Virus record (IMG/VR): IMGVR_UViG_3300036980_001087 | Coordinates: 32,943 to 96,942 of that record | Reading direction: 5' to 3' (one strand) | Length of the DNA: 64,000 nucleotides | Source of the DNA: a virus | Shown here: positions 1-8,708 of the stretch, in pieces | Numbering within the stretch: position 1 is the stretch's first letter | How the letters are laid out: every line of letters begins with the position of its first letter | Program-made: the position numbers and the translations under genes | The notes under the pieces: generated by a model | The model's database searches: none | Told to the model about the DNA's origin: nothing | The model's input: only the letters and a program-made list of their open reading frames with translations

Positions 1-472
1 CACTACCATCTTCATTTGGATTAGTTAATATTTTAAAATCATAATTTTGTTTAATATAACCAACCCAAATATCCCCATTTGATCTTTGAGTTACTGCAAC
101 CTGATCAACAAGTTGACCAGTACCATATATATTTGAAGCTACTAAATAGGTTGTACCTTTTGTCCAACCACTACCATTCCAAGTAAATTTTACATAGTAT
201 ACATTCCAATAAGAACTAAAAGAAGTAAATACTAAAAATATATTACCGTCCGCGTCCATATGGCCCGCTGGATATCGTGCATTTGCTGCTGTAATGGCGG
301 TCCAAGATCCAAAAGATGTTCCTCCATTTGAAGACACACTATAATATAAATAGGTGCCCGCATAGGGAGAAAATTGAATTAAATAATCCCCATATCTAAA
401 TACCTGCCTACTTTCTCCTGAAAGACCGGAGGCAAGAGCAGAAGTAATATAACCTATAGCATGTGCGGCCAT
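1..472 (-). CDS. Virion-associated protein with sialidase-like repeats (partial)
   Basis: The gene starts at an ATG read leftward from 472 and runs off the left edge, so only about 157 N-terminal residues are visible. The stretch near residues 28-45 (YYSVSSNGGTSFGSW) and the following WNVYYVKF and WNGSGWT segments look like the Asp-box/BNR blades of sialidase-fold beta-propellers. Such propellers occur in phage tail-tip and receptor-binding proteins. The start overlaps the stop of the preceding gene by one base (TAATG), so the two are probably translationally coupled in the late operon. The enzymatic or binding role cannot be told from the fragment. Confidence 0.55.
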   Translation of the reverse strand, partial: MAAHAIGYITSALASGLSGESRQVFRYGDYLIQFSPYAGTYLYYSVSSNGGTSFGSWTAITAANARYPAGHMDADGNIFLVFTSFSSYWNVYYVKFTWNGSGWTKGTTYLVASNIYGTGQLVDQVAVTQRSNGDIWVGYIKQNYDFKILTNPNEDGS

Positions 473-897
473 TAATTATCCCCTATAGTAATATTTCCAT
501 CTTGATCTACTTGAAGTAATACTTTATGATTAATACCAGATTTATCATTATACTGATATCCGATAAAATATACGATGTTATGCCCAGATTCTAGTAACTC
601 CTGGGTAAGCTTTACTGTATGCCTTCTAAAAAATACCAATCTAATATTACTTTTCTCTTCCTGTAATTCTTTGCCTACATCCTGCTGTTGTGTATTAATA
701 AATAAAAGACCCCTGGTAAGATCAACTGTAATCTTCAGGGGTTTAATGCTGTGTACTATATAAAAAGAAACTAGATTGCTAGAATTTTCAAGAACTTCCT
801 TAAAAGGATGCTCTTTTCCATCTGCATCATATTGAGAAATCTCAGATCCATCTTTAAATGTTGCTGTCCAATGAAACTTTAGTTCTAGGTTTAGCAT
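472..897 (-). CDS. Hypothetical late (virion) protein
   Basis: 141 residues from the ATG at 897, chosen because GGGGAGGTAATTC sits just upstream. A longer reading from 927 has no such site. The N-terminal half (KFHWTATFKDGSEISQYD, then HPFKEV) is beta-rich and is followed by a lysine/glutamate helix. The C-terminus (VLLQVDQDGNITIGD) is beta-hairpin-like. The protein resembles small phage proteins that wrap a query on field or expression values, but I do not recognise the family with confidence. It lies among distal tail genes in the late operon, so a structural or assembly role is inferred from position only. Confidence 0.6.
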   Translation of the reverse strand: MLNLELKFHWTATFKDGSEISQYDADGKEHPFKEVLENSSNLVSFYIVHSIKPLKITVDLTRGLLFINTQQQDVGKELQEEKSNIRLVFFRRHTVKLTQELLESGHNIVYFIGYQYNDKSGINHKVLLQVDQDGNITIGDN

Positions 898-952
898 TGA
901 ATTACCTCCCCATTCATTAGCCATCATATTGGCTATTATTTACACCCTCTAC

Positions 953-1432
953 TTAAACTTCGTCGTACTGGAACGTAAATTCCTTCTGGTTTACTGCTCC
1001 TGCCGGAGTGCTTACGGTAGTTTGTAGTTGTAAGCAAATATAACGAGAGTAACCTGCTGCCGTAATTGTAGTTGTTCCAGCTGCAGAAAGAATTGCTAAT
1101 GCCGTACCTTCAGTAGTAGGAATAGTCGTAACTGCACGAGTTGAAGTAGTTTTAACTGGTTGAACATAAGATGTAACCTGATCCGCCTTAATGTCCTCTC
1201 CAGTAACATACGCACCAGCTGACTTCCAGAACTTCATATTAGAAATTTCAGTAAAAGTACCACTAAACTTAGCCTTAATATCTTTCTCATAACTATTATT
1301 TCCAGCTACGATAGGATAAGATGCGGGCGTAAGATTAGCGGCATCAGTATCACCAAAATTCATATTAGAAATTCCATCAGTTACTGTTTCCCCCGAGCCG
1401 TTAGCTTCACTCCATTGATAAGTGGCTGCCAT
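953..1432 (-). CDS. Probable virion structural protein
   Basis: 159 residues with a strong AAGGAGGTGAATAAAC leader. The sequence is rich in Thr, Ser, Ala and Gly with alternating hydrophobics (SGTFTEISNMKFWKSAGAY, then a Thr-rich middle and VNQKEFTFQYDEV at the end), typical of beta-sandwich virion proteins. It has no signal peptide, membrane segment or catalytic motif. Its place next to baseplate-like and tape-measure genes suggests a tail or decoration component. I recall similar short proteins in metagenomic siphophages near the tail tip, but the exact role is unknown. Confidence 0.65.
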   Translation of the reverse strand: MAATYQWSEANGSGETVTDGISNMNFGDTDAANLTPASYPIVAGNNSYEKDIKAKFSGTFTEISNMKFWKSAGAYVTGEDIKADQVTSYVQPVKTTSTRAVTTIPTTEGTALAILSAAGTTTITAAGYSRYICLQLQTTVSTPAGAVNQKEFTFQYDEV

Positions 1433-1434
1433 GT

Positions 1435-1851
1435 TTATTCACCTCCTTCTATAAGTTTATCTTGTTCATTATTTGTGCTTTGGTTTTTTTCTAGGTTTAC
1501 ATTTTCCGTACATTTTTTAACTCCTTTTCCTTCCTGATCTATATTTCGTCCACAAGATGGGCACTTAATGTAGCCCATCCCTTCTTCCATATAATTGCTA
1601 TATTTAAAATAGGCCAGGCAATGATCACACTGCACCATCTCTTCATCTTTTGGGGGAGGTATTCCCTTTATGAAATGAAGAAACTTATAATTAGCTCGAG
1701 TAATTTCAAAATCTTTCTTTTTATGTTCATCCCAAATACCATAACATTCACCTACAGCTGCTTTTGGATCCTTTCCCTCTTCATGTACTAATTGACGTAC
1801 ACATCTACTTATGAACGGATTCTTTTTTTCATTTGCTCTAGGTTTAGGCAT
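1435..1851 (-). CDS. Small phage protein with CxxC zinc ribbon
   Basis: 138 residues in two parts. Residues about 11-43 (FISRCVRQLVHEEGKDPKAA followed by VGECYGIW) match a short helical motif common in phage head or adaptor gene neighbourhoods, where a serine-arginine-cysteine turn precedes a paired helix ending in C-Y-x-I-W. The middle holds two CxxC pairs (CDHC and CPSC, 24 residues apart), a likely zinc ribbon. The tail is charged and probably disordered. It sits between two virion genes in the late operon with almost no spacing. Function unknown; a DNA- or protein-binding adaptor is plausible. Confidence 0.6.
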   Translation of the reverse strand: MPKPRANEKKNPFISRCVRQLVHEEGKDPKAAVGECYGIWDEHKKKDFEITRANYKFLHFIKGIPPPKDEEMVQCDHCLAYFKYSNYMEEGMGYIKCPSCGRNIDQEGKGVKKCTENVNLEKNQSTNNEQDKLIEGGE

Positions 1852-1852
1852 T

Positions 1853-2779
1853 TTAATATTCGTATGTTAATTTTAATTTAATTTTTAAAGAAACTCCACC
1901 AACAGTATCCGCATCATCTGGAATAGTCGCTCTAAGTTGTAAATATTTAGCATTATTATTCGGTATTGGATTAGAAAAAGATACTGGTTCCCCTCCACCA
2001 ATAGGGGTATAGTCCACAATTGCCTCATCTTTTATAGTATACTCATATTCTACATAAGGTAAAGCGGACACCAATGCGGTTCCTAAACCAATTAAGCCCG
2101 TATCAGCATTATATGTTCCACCTGTAAAATAGTTTGTTCCAGTTTTACTGGGATTATCCCAAACTCCAGTAATACCAGTAATTCTGGGGCAATGAGCTAC
2201 TGTAATTATTGTATTACTATTTTTAGTGGCCAGCTCTAAATCAATATGTTTGGTGGAAGAAATAATTCCACTAGATGCAATGCTGATCCATTGTTCAGCA
2301 TAAATAGTTTTACCATATTCGTCTAAATCTGGATTTATTTCTACAGTTATAACATCTAAATTACTTGGAGCTTTTCCATGTACATTATCCCCAAAATCTA
2401 TTTCTCCAGTAGTCATATTGCAAGTATAAACTTGTGCAGATTGTGCATAACTACTTAAAGAGCCTACTTGAGCCCATTTAGTGCCATTAACCAATATCTC
2501 TATGGTACTTAAGGGCATTAGACTAAGTTCATAATGTTGATTAACGGATCCATCACTAATATATTCTATTGTAACTGACATAGTTACTAATTCAATAGAT
2601 AAATTTCTAACATCGTCTGCTCCTAATATATTTCCCTTATCATTGTACAATAAAATATCATATGGAAGATCAACTACATGTCCTCCATAACAAATTCCAA
2701 AATCAATTGGAGTGGTTATAGTCCCAACTTCAACTGTAGGAGCATCATCCTTAAACATTTGTAAATTTGGAGTAGCCAT
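1853..2779 (-). CDS. Tail or baseplate protein with J-like motif
   Basis: 308 residues. The segment near residues 121-145 (TTGEIDFGDNVHGKAP, then DVITVEI) closely matches the signature of baseplate-J-like and other tail proteins, in which a G-x-I/V-x-FGDxxxGxxP strand is followed by an alternating V-T-V strand. The rest is beta-rich with many Thr, Asn and Gly. It directly follows the tape-measure gene in transcription order, the usual site for distal tail and tip proteins. It is shorter than a full J protein, so it is better called a tail protein sharing that module. It probably acts at the tail tip. Confidence 0.6.
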   Translation of the reverse strand: MATPNLQMFKDDAPTVEVGTITTPIDFGICYGGHVVDLPYDILLYNDKGNILGADDVRNLSIELVTMSVTIEYISDGSVNQHYELSLMPLSTIEILVNGTKWAQVGSLSSYAQSAQVYTCNMTTGEIDFGDNVHGKAPSNLDVITVEINPDLDEYGKTIYAEQWISIASSGIISSTKHIDLELATKNSNTIITVAHCPRITGITGVWDNPSKTGTNYFTGGTYNADTGLIGLGTALVSALPYVEYEYTIKDEAIVDYTPIGGGEPVSFSNPIPNNNAKYLQLRATIPDDADTVGGVSLKIKLKLTYEY

Positions 2780-2788
2780 AATTTTATC

Positions 2789-5700
2789 CTATTGAGTTTT
2801 ACCTGCCATTTTTAATCTAGCACGTTCTTCATTTAATGTATCAATCGATTCATATATCCTCATTCTTGCCTCTTGTAATCCATCTGCAGAAGTACTAAAG
2901 CCTGCCTCTAGATCATTTAATAGTGCATTCTGTGCAGCAATCATTCTATCCAATTGTAATAAAGTAGGCGTACTTGAGATCAATTGTGCATTTCGTCCTA
3001 GAGCAGGGGCATATGCTGCCATTTCTGCTACTCCTGGATTTAAAGCTGGACCTTTTGGAGGATTTAATCCAACTAACCATTTGGAAGTTATATCCGTTTC
3101 TTTATTTCCTCCACCTCTTGCCATTAATTCACCTAGTTTTGTTGCCCATGGAATTATTGATAATAATCCTGCTCCTACGGCCTTTCCTAAAGCAAATCCT
3201 AATGTTGCCATTGAAGTTAACAGCTCTTTATTTGAAAATACGCTCTGTAATACTCCCAATAATAAATTTCCAAATGCTGAAATTAATTGATCAAATGGCT
3301 TTGATTTAGCTATAGCAGTAAATACAGTTAAGAACGTAGAAGTTAATGCTTCTGCAATAGGAACAAGTAATGGTAAAATTATCTCCGCTAATTTTGAAAA
3401 ACCAGAAGCTAAATTATCACTAATTTTTGTTCCAAGATTGTGCTTTTCTTGCTGAGCCCCACCATTCAAAATTAAGTCCATATATTTTAAATAATCAGTC
3501 ATTGCTGGACCAACATAAGTATCTACTACACTCTTTAAAAGTTGGCCTGCTTTGTACAATCCTCCGAATAAGCCACCGGCGGTTTTCTTTCCACCTTCAT
3601 CTAAATTTAAAAATGCTTTATATTCTACGGCTAAGCCCTTTAGTGTATCCCTAATTATAGTAAAAAATGAAGTTTGTGCATCACCAGTAAGTAACATTCC
3701 CGCTATTCTAAATATAGCATCCCCAGCAGACATCGCTTGTTTATAAATGGTACCTAAATCTTTTGCTTCCTCTTTAAAGACTGAATCTAACTCCTTAGAT
3801 AGATCTAGAGGTTCCTGCAGGGCCTTAAACATTTCTCTTATGGACGCTACAGTTGCTCCACCAAGATACTGCCCTAATTGTCTAGCAAATGCTGGATTAT
3901 CCTGTAACTGTGAGCCTATGGTTCGTATAAAGTCATTAGCCGATTTAGGGGAAACTCCCTCTGCCATTGCACTATTTAATGCGGCAGATAGTTCTTCCCC
4001 TGCTGTATCAGATATTTCTTGTAACTTCTTTAATCTCGCTTGTTTACTACCAAAAGATCCGGTACCTGATCCTATTTTTTCTTGTAATTTAGATATTTTT
4101 TCTATTCTTTTAGATATAGAATCATAAGTAGTATTCCAAGCAGTGGCTGCTTTTCCTGCTCCTCCACCAAATAGATTCCCTGCTTGTCCCATAGAGGCCA
4201 ATACTGCTAGCCCCTTTTCATCAGGATTCATTAATTTTTCAATTGCTTGTCCAAATTGTACTAATTGTCTTGGCTGCTTTAATCCAACTTGGGCTAATTT
4301 TCCTGCTGATTCTAACACCCCTTTAAATTTTTCTTCTGCTGTTCCTGCTCCAGAAGCAAATGCGGGCATTAACCATTCGGCAATCATTCTTAATTCTTGA
4401 GAAGTAGCATTGGTATTTAACATAACCTTGGTCATATGGTTAGCTAAATTTGCTGCATTTTTATTGATATCTACTTTAAAAAACTGTGCTATCTCTAAGA
4501 AGGAATCATCTATTGAGGATACCTCTTCCCCAGTAATAATTGAATACTGTGTAATGGCTTTCATATAATCCGTTACTCCAGCAGTAGTACCGGCTATACG
4601 AATAAATCTTTGTTCTATTTTACCCATTACTTCCCACATTTCAGTGGACTGTCCTATATTTTCAACCATCGGGAGAGTGGCATTCTTTCGTGCTGTGCCT
4701 GCCTCCATTCCTCTAGCTACAAGAGGATAAATATTTAAAGATAATGTCCTTAATGTATCTTTTGCATTTTTTATTCCACCAGTAAGCCCCTTTATAAACA
4801 TTCCAGCCATAGATGACGTAATTTTAAAAGCTACTCCTGCGGCTGCACCCAATGTACCAAGTACTAGTGCTCCACCTATCATGGCTAATGCTGCTACTGG
4901 ATGGGCCATACCTAATTTTAAAGCAGAAGTAAGGGCACTTGTAAATAATTCTCCAGCTGCAGTTCCTGGAGATTTAAACCACATAACTGCATTAGAGAAT
5001 ACGTCCTTCATTGCTTTAACTGTGGCTTCGGCTTTATCTTTTGCTTTTTTACTTATTTCCTCTGGCTTTTCTTCTGGAGGAGTAGGCTCTTCTGGCTGTC
5101 CAGATGGAGTAATTGGAGGAGCAGGCGGAGGTGGAGGCGTAATGGCCCCTCCCCTAGCAACAAGATTAGCTGCAGCAAATTGATCAATTGGGGAGTGAGT
5201 AATTGATTGCATCTTTTGTATTAAAGACAACGCTCCAGCATTCGATCCCGTTGAGGAAGAAGTTGCAGCCTTTACGGTCTTTGTAATTCCCAAAGCTTCA
5301 GCTACAGCCAGGTCTGCCACAGCTTGACGCATTAAAATTAATGAATTTGTTACTGTAGGGGCTGCTGCTGCCGTTTTACCCGGAACTGGCTTTTCAAGCT
5401 CTTTAGTCATTCCTACTAAAGCATGTTCTGGCGCAGCTCTTTCTTTCATAAATCTTTGTAAATTAGCTATTTCATGGCTACGTTTAGAACGTAAACCAGA
5501 GGTCATTTGTGTATCTTTTGAAAGGGCAACTAAATAATCATTAGAGGCGGCTGCAAATTTAGTTAAATCTGTTTCTGTAGAGGTTCCCTTCTTAACCTTA
5601 TTAAATACAGAACGCATTGCCTTAACTGCAGATTGTTCTGCAGTAGAGGGCTTAGTAGCATTTCCTTCTAAGTCTAATTTAAGGGAAGAAAATATATGTC

Positions 5701-6079
5701 TTATTTCCCGCTCTAAAAGTTGCTGATTAGTCTTTAATTGATCATCACTCTTGGAGCCTTTTACTCCTTTGGGTCCTACTAAATCAGCAAATTTAGATTG
5801 AACTTTAGAGGGTTCAGGGAGGTTTGCCATTTTAGATGGATCAAATGCGTGCATGGATCCAAAATTAGCAAGGCTTTGCGCCTGCCTGGCACTAACTGCC
5901 TCTGTCATAATCTTAGTTTTTAATTCTGTTTTTTCTAGGGTAGAGGCCTGTCGTCCTAAAAATGCTTCAAGCTCCTTCAATTGTGTCTTAAAGGAGCTCT
6001 TATCTACTTTACCGGCCTGTAATGTAACATTTACAGGCTGAATAATTTCAATTGGGTTTGATTTTATTTGATCTGCCAC
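2789..6079 (-). CDS. Tail tape-measure protein
   Basis: The longest gene in the window (1096 residues), placed after the tail chaperones, as tape measures are. The N-terminal third is helical and Ala/Lys/Gln-rich. A proline-rich linker lies near residues 312-345, and hydrophobic helices near 390-425, 895-945 and 960-990 are of the kind ejected to span the host membrane. The middle is a long helical region. At about 0.15 nm per residue the length predicts a tail of roughly 160 nm (family rule, not measured). No lysozyme or peptidase motif is visible inside it. It overlaps the upstream gene by one base, so translation is coupled. Confidence 0.9.
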   Translation of the reverse strand: MADQIKSNPIEIIQPVNVTLQAGKVDKSSFKTQLKELEAFLGRQASTLEKTELKTKIMTEAVSARQAQSLANFGSMHAFDPSKMANLPEPSKVQSKFADLVGPKGVKGSKSDDQLKTNQQLLEREIRHIFSSLKLDLEGNATKPSTAEQSAVKAMRSVFNKVKKGTSTETDLTKFAAASNDYLVALSKDTQMTSGLRSKRSHEIANLQRFMKERAAPEHALVGMTKELEKPVPGKTAAAAPTVTNSLILMRQAVADLAVAEALGITKTVKAATSSSTGSNAGALSLIQKMQSITHSPIDQFAAANLVARGGAITPPPPPAPPITPSGQPEEPTPPEEKPEEISKKAKDKAEATVKAMKDVFSNAVMWFKSPGTAAGELFTSALTSALKLGMAHPVAALAMIGGALVLGTLGAAAGVAFKITSSMAGMFIKGLTGGIKNAKDTLRTLSLNIYPLVARGMEAGTARKNATLPMVENIGQSTEMWEVMGKIEQRFIRIAGTTAGVTDYMKAITQYSIITGEEVSSIDDSFLEIAQFFKVDINKNAANLANHMTKVMLNTNATSQELRMIAEWLMPAFASGAGTAEEKFKGVLESAGKLAQVGLKQPRQLVQFGQAIEKLMNPDEKGLAVLASMGQAGNLFGGGAGKAATAWNTTYDSISKRIEKISKLQEKIGSGTGSFGSKQARLKKLQEISDTAGEELSAALNSAMAEGVSPKSANDFIRTIGSQLQDNPAFARQLGQYLGGATVASIREMFKALQEPLDLSKELDSVFKEEAKDLGTIYKQAMSAGDAIFRIAGMLLTGDAQTSFFTIIRDTLKGLAVEYKAFLNLDEGGKKTAGGLFGGLYKAGQLLKSVVDTYVGPAMTDYLKYMDLILNGGAQQEKHNLGTKISDNLASGFSKLAEIILPLLVPIAEALTSTFLTVFTAIAKSKPFDQLISAFGNLLLGVLQSVFSNKELLTSMATLGFALGKAVGAGLLSIIPWATKLGELMARGGGNKETDITSKWLVGLNPPKGPALNPGVAEMAAYAPALGRNAQLISSTPTLLQLDRMIAAQNALLNDLEAGFSTSADGLQEARMRIYESIDTLNEERARLKMAGKTQ

Positions 6080-6366
6080 TATAAATTAACCTTTTGTCCA
6101 TTCTTAAGTTTATCAAGTTGTTCTTTAGTTGCTCCAAATTTCTTAGCCAACTTGACTAAATCTGTTACCGTGGTTTGTTTATTAGTGGGTGGGGGAAGTT
6201 CCTCTGCTTTAACTCCTTTTCTAATCATAATACAACGAATTAGGCCTGAGATTTCAGGCAGAGTTAAGTTCTGAATTGTTTCTATTGTCCAACCATATTC
6301 AGAAGCAAGTAAATCTATAACAGCAAAGGTATCTTCTAATTGTTTATAATCCACTAATTTTTGCAT
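6079..6366 (-). CDS. Tail assembly chaperone, second ORF
   Basis: 95 residues, lying between the first chaperone ORF and the tape measure, the standard position of the second tail assembly chaperone (G/GT-like pair). The sequence (FAVIDLLASEYGWTIETIQ, then LPEISGLI) resembles the compact helical domain found in such proteins. The ATG at 6366 is 12 bases past the stop of the first ORF, and the ribosome-binding site is weak. In many phages this ORF is reached by a frameshift from the first; here no clean slippery heptamer is seen (see rejected items). Confidence 0.6.
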   Translation of the reverse strand: MQKLVDYKQLEDTFAVIDLLASEYGWTIETIQNLTLPEISGLIRCIMIRKGVKAEELPPPTNKQTTVTDLVKLAKKFGATKEQLDKLKNGQKVNL

Positions 6367-6377
6367 AGCAGGACCTA

Positions 6378-6701
6378 TTATTTGCCCGCTATTAAATTAC
6401 TAAACGGGTCGTAGAAAGCAATATCAGAAATCTTCTTTAAGACTTCCCCATTCATAAACTCTTCCACGATCTCCCTGGTAATTTCCGGATTATTCTTGCT
6501 AACAATAAAAAAAGCCACATCTATTTGCATATTGATGTAGCTAGAGGCTAAATCTTCGGGCTTACCCTCTTTATACTGCCCAAGCATCTTTAAGTATTCG
6601 TTCTTCTCCTTAAAAGTAAAAGGACGAACCTTAATTTTAGTTCCGTTTAAAAGTTCGATCTCCTGAAAACCAAATTCAGTTACCCTAGCTTTATCTTCCA
6701 T
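6378..6701 (-). CDS. Tail assembly chaperone, first ORF
   Basis: 107 residues. The N-terminal beta segment (VTEFGFQEIELLNGTKIKVR) with PFTFKEKNEYL after it is the usual opening of siphophage tail assembly chaperones, followed by helices. It lies between the tail tube gene and the tape measure. A good AGAGGAG site precedes the ATG. It would bind the tape measure while the tube polymerises. The role is assigned by position plus sequence style, without a diagnostic catalytic motif. Confidence 0.65.
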   Translation of the reverse strand: MEDKARVTEFGFQEIELLNGTKIKVRPFTFKEKNEYLKMLGQYKEGKPEDLASSYINMQIDVAFFIVSKNNPEITREIVEEFMNGEVLKKISDIAFYDPFSNLIAGK

Positions 6702-6724
6702 TTTATATACTCCTCTACATTGTT

Positions 6725-6749
6725 AACTTGTTAATTAAGTTCACAAGTT
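6725..6749. repeat. 7-bp inverted repeat between tube and chaperone genes
   Basis: AACTTGT at 6725-6731 pairs with ACAAGTT at 6743-6749. On the top strand it is followed by TTTTT, so it has terminator form for rightward, antisense transcription. In the leftward direction of the genes it would be a plain hairpin without a U-tract. It could tune the ratio of tube to chaperone message; this is inference. Confidence 0.4.
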
Positions 6750-6791
6750 TTTCCCTGGTTTCCAATTTACGCCTCTACATGTGCGACTAAC

Positions 6792-7163
6792 TTAGGTCGC
6801 GTATGACTTACGTAATTCCAGTCTGTAAGTTATAAAGCCATCCTGAGTTGATGTGATCTCATAGTTGGTAGCTTTACAACGATTCAAAGTCAAGCCGGAA
6901 ATACCACGGGCCACATCAAAATCAGAAGCCTGCAGCTCAATGTCAACATAGCCATTAGAAAGAATATCCTCGATATCCTCTACTGACCACTCAACATAAT
7001 CCACGGAAATCGTGGTGGCTCTATTTCCTAACTCAACCTCTAACGGATCCGGAAACCCACCAGCATACATGTCCACAGGGCCACCATCGAAACGTACAGA
7101 AATACCGGTACATTTTCCGATGACTTCGGAACCAATGCTGATCTTACCAACGCTAAACTTCAT
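6792..7163 (-). CDS. Tail tube (major tail) protein
   Basis: 123 residues with a strong AGAGGAGGAAACT leader. The sequence is beta-rich with one central helix: KISIGSEVIGKCTGISVRF at the start, then ITYRLELRKSYAT at the end, as in the compact tube fold shared by siphophage and myophage tubes. It comes after the tail terminator and before the chaperones and tape measure, the canonical position. The gene has a higher GC content than its neighbours, as the capsid gene does, which fits high expression. A GTTTTCAAT element lies just upstream at 7203-7211. Confidence 0.75.
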   Translation of the reverse strand: MKFSVGKISIGSEVIGKCTGISVRFDGGPVDMYAGGFPDPLEVELGNRATTISVDYVEWSVEDIEDILSNGYVDIELQASDFDVARGISGLTLNRCKATNYEITSTQDGFITYRLELRKSYAT

Positions 7164-7202
7164 AGTTTCCTCCTCTTATGCTATGATTGTATTCCCTCAC
7201 AT

Positions 7203-7211
7203 ATTGAAAAC
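7203..7211 (-). promoter_or_regulatory. GTTTTCAAT late-strand element upstream of tail tube
   Basis: On the leftward strand the 9-mer GTTTTCAAT occurs 40 bases before the tube start, in the 107-base gap after the terminator gene. The same 9-mer occurs in the gaps at 14777 and 24573. Intergenic space on this strand is small, so the recurrence looks functional, perhaps a late promoter or RNA processing site. Confidence 0.4.
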
Positions 7212-7270
7212 GCCTAGAAAGGACAAATCTAATGATTTTTATTGAATATAAGTATTTACCCGAAAATGGG

Positions 7271-7690
7271 TTAAGTGGTCCGGCAGGCGTAAAACTCAAA
7301 GTCAATAAGGCCTACGTGGCATTGTGCAGAATCGTCAAAATCCATAGTAAAACTAGTTTTCCTAAGTCTATATACTACAGAGGTTAAGGTGTCATTTAGC
7401 TGGGATCCCTTTAAATCTAGTAAATTTATAATCCTTTTAGCTATATCTGTTGCTTTTTTTACCGGTGAGTCTATTCCAGCCTTCACATAAATCTCAATAG
7501 TTATAATGCCATTTTCATAGCCAGTTTCATCCGTTGCTCCCATAACTGTACCAACTGCAACAAGATACGATTCTACATCTCCACGAGTAAATCCTGCCTG
7601 AATAGGGGCACTATTAGCAGAAGAGGCGCCTAACAATGTGCGTAAAGTACTATCATTCTTTAACTCATCAATTATTGTCTCGGTTATCAT
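7271..7690 (-). CDS. Tail terminator / tail completion protein
   Basis: 139 residues. The start (MITETIIDELKNDSTLRTLL), a beta-strand pair ending GIITIEIYVK, then the helix KKATDIAKRIINLL and the closing strand IDFEFYA follow the alpha/beta layout of gpU/gp17-type tail terminators. It sits after the HK97 gp10-like gene and before the tube gene, which is where this gene lies in siphophages. It would cap the tail tube and join it to the head. Confidence 0.7.
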   Translation of the reverse strand: MITETIIDELKNDSTLRTLLGASSANSAPIQAGFTRGDVESYLVAVGTVMGATDETGYENGIITIEIYVKAGIDSPVKKATDIAKRIINLLDLKGSQLNDTLTSVVYRLRKTSFTMDFDDSAQCHVGLIDFEFYACRTT

Positions 7691-7702
7691 CTTTTCCTCT
7701 CC

Positions 7703-8365
7703 TTAGGCCCCAAATGAAAAATTAGGGGGATTTTCTCTTTTTTTTGTAGTCTGTACGTTTGTATCTCGGGCATCTCTATCTGTTAAATTAAGATTACCTA
7801 ATCCTAACTCTATTATAGTAGGTAAGTTACGTAAAATATACTGTGCGCCAAATTTCATATAGTGCACTGGCTTTATTCCCTTAACCCTTACTACTCCTCC
7901 CTTACCCCCGCGCCCTGCAATAAACACTTCTTTAAGCGTCTTTGTGCTATATTTTCTTCTTCCTCTAGCATATTTAGGAGGAGACTGTAGCTTTCTATAT
8001 CCTACAAAATGAATAGTTTTGCCTGCTTTAATTGTATGCTCTTTGGTTCCAGATTCAATATAGGGAGCATAAGGCACAGTATTTGCGGCCGGATAACCGG
8101 CATACATTCTAATTATAATATTTTTTGGAGTACTATGTACATGCACTATCTTAATTGAATTACGTAGCTTACCGCTCTTTTGTGGAACCTTTGGTTTAAC
8201 TACGGTCTCTTGTACATTTAGTACAAATCTATCAACAATTTCTTCTATTCGTTTATCAATTTTTCCAATTATATTAGACCCAACATATTTAGAAACTCTA
8301 CCTGAAATATGTTTATCTAATTGTGAATAAATAGCGGACGAGTCGATCTTTATTCTTCCAGCCAT
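7703..8365 (-). CDS. HK97 gp10-like head-tail protein
   Basis: 220 residues. The motif PQKSGKLRNSI near residues 60-70 and the YAPYIESGTKEHTI segment near 107-120 are the hallmarks of the HK97 gp10 family, which acts at the head-tail joint. The family is usually 110-150 residues. Here an insertion rich in Lys, Arg and Gly (positions about 125-160) and a C-terminal tail make it longer. It overlaps the head-closure gene by one base. Confidence 0.75.
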   Translation of the reverse strand: MAGRIKIDSSAIYSQLDKHISGRVSKYVGSNIIGKIDKRIEEIVDRFVLNVQETVVKPKVPQKSGKLRNSIKIVHVHSTPKNIIIRMYAGYPAANTVPYAPYIESGTKEHTIKAGKTIHFVGYRKLQSPPKYARGRRKYSTKTLKEVFIAGRGGKGGVVRVKGIKPVHYMKFGAQYILRNLPTIIELGLGNLNLTDRDARDTNVQTTKKRENPPNFSFGA

Positions 8366-8700
8366 TATTGCCTCACAATATAGAGCTTTATATGGTGGCC
8401 TTGCCCACCTTCATCTTCTACTCCAACTACTAAATAATAAATTGAGTCAATTAAAATTCTATCATTGGCCTGAACATCTACTGGATTTAAATAAAGTACA
8501 TTTTCAACCCAATAAGAAATTCCACCAACTGAAATTTCATACTTCTCATCATTTGGCTGCATACATACTGGAACTGTTGCGATAGTTATAGAGTGCACAG
8601 TATCCTCTTTTTCACCAAATGTATTTGGAGTGGTTGATTGAGCTGGCCGTAAAATAATTGCTGTTTTATTAAGTAAAGAATCAAATATTGAATCTGCCAT
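8365..8700 (-). CDS. Head closure protein
   Basis: 111 residues, all-beta. The opening (FDSLLNKTAIILRP) and the strand DRILIDSIYYLVVGVEDEGG near residues 80-100 match SPP1 gp16/HK97 gp9-type head-closure (stopper) proteins. It is located between the connector adaptor and gp10-like genes, as expected. It would seal the capsid connector after DNA packaging. Confidence 0.7.
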   Translation of the reverse strand: MADSIFDSLLNKTAIILRPAQSTTPNTFGEKEDTVHSITIATVPVCMQPNDEKYEISVGGISYWVENVLYLNPVDVQANDRILIDSIYYLVVGVEDEGGQGHHIKLYIVRQ

Positions 8701-8708
8701 ATTTACTC

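Noticed and set aside
3000-5200. Rightward frames inside the tape-measure gene
   Set aside because: Antisense shadows with no ribosome-binding sites, in a well-supported leftward gene.
6366-6400. Programmed -1 frameshift joining the two tail chaperone ORFs
   Set aside because: The second ORF is in the -1 frame relative to the first and is open upstream of its ATG only from just after a TAG-TAA pair. In that short window I find no canonical X-XXY-YYZ slippery heptamer (GCGGGCAAATAA is the nearest). Coupled re-initiation at the ATG is simpler.
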